Positions 4,926-5,048 of a stretch of DNA of 5,048 nucleotides are shown here, piece after piece (the first letter of the stretch is position 1; each line of letters opens with the position of its first letter). The notes below the pieces were generated by a model that was not told where the DNA came from, made no database searches, and saw only the letters and a list, made by a program, of their open reading frames with translations. A program made the position numbers and the translations under genes. Source of the stretch: JABMMZ01 sp044377005. GTDB taxonomy: Bacteria; Bacteroidota; Bacteroidia; NS11-12g; UBA955. The stretch spans positions 1-5,048 of the forward strand of contig JBILJV010000103.1 in assembly GCA_044377005.1 (NCBI GenBank), read 5' to 3'.

Positions 4926-5048
4926 TTATTGTAAAACGATTTTCTTTACACCTATAACCTTATTGTTGGCATCGGTGATATAAAGCGTATACACACCTGC
5001 TCCACCCATGGTTTTAGCATCAATAACAAACTGTTGTTGATTGATAAC
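4926..5048 (-). CDS. T9SS cargo protein, C-terminal fragment (array member C, cut by window edge)
   Basis: The last 40 codons and stop of a third array gene, which enters from the right and reads V-I-N-Q-Q-Q-F-V-I-D-A-K-T-M-G-G-A-G and on to G-V-K-K-I-V-L-Q. This is the end of a T9SS sorting domain. The bases are identical to the matching part of array member B (3598-3720), so the copies arose or were homogenised recently. It is truncated only by the window, not broken. By analogy it should have an Ig-like and a LamG-like domain upstream, but this cannot be seen. It ends 5 nt before the ATG of member B. Confidence 0.92.
   Translation of the reverse strand, partial: VINQQQFVIDAKTMGGAGVYTLYITDANNKVIGVKKIVLQ

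Overview
The window is AT-rich DNA that most likely comes from a member of the Bacteroidota. Two large proteins carry a Sec signal peptide, a LamG-like jelly-roll domain and a C-terminal type IX secretion (T9SS) sorting domain, a combination restricted to that phylum. Start codons are preceded by A/T-rich sequence rather than clear Shine-Dalgarno boxes, which is also usual there. Nothing identifies the genus.

Layout, left to right. A plus-strand gene (15-587) encodes a DUF5946-like Cys/His-rich protein. It converges on a minus-strand gene (884-1474) for a protein with a PD-(D/E)XK-nuclease-like core. Each has its own hairpin terminator in the gap (690-718 plus strand, 798-826 minus strand). 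The nuclease-like gene is divergent from a small, very acidic unknown protein (1555-1920, plus strand), and an 80-bp spacer with a centred dyad separates them. That gene in turn converges on a tandem array of T9SS cargo genes on the minus strand: a 3' fragment entering from the right edge (4926-5048), then 3598-4920, then 2249-3592. Only 5 nt separate each stop from the next start, and one terminator (2192-2225) closes the array.

The array proteins are built as cassettes. The signal-peptide end and the Ig-like plus sorting-domain end are nearly invariant, while the LamG domain between them has diverged strongly. They are probably co-transcribed, exported by Sec, passed through the T9SS and displayed on or released from the surface, differing in what the LamG domain binds.

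The most unusual structural observation is that the divergent nuclease/acidic-protein pair is bracketed by direct repeats (791-866 and 2189-2265). Each repeat contains the end of a T9SS cargo gene (the last codons, IVLQ-stop), its 3' untranslated region and its terminator. The left copy has no cargo gene attached, so the pair sits where the body of such a gene once was or should be. In both convergent gaps this module lies next to a second shared element, GGGGAGC followed by a strong plus-strand terminator. I found no RNA genes, CRISPR array, insertion sequence or origin.
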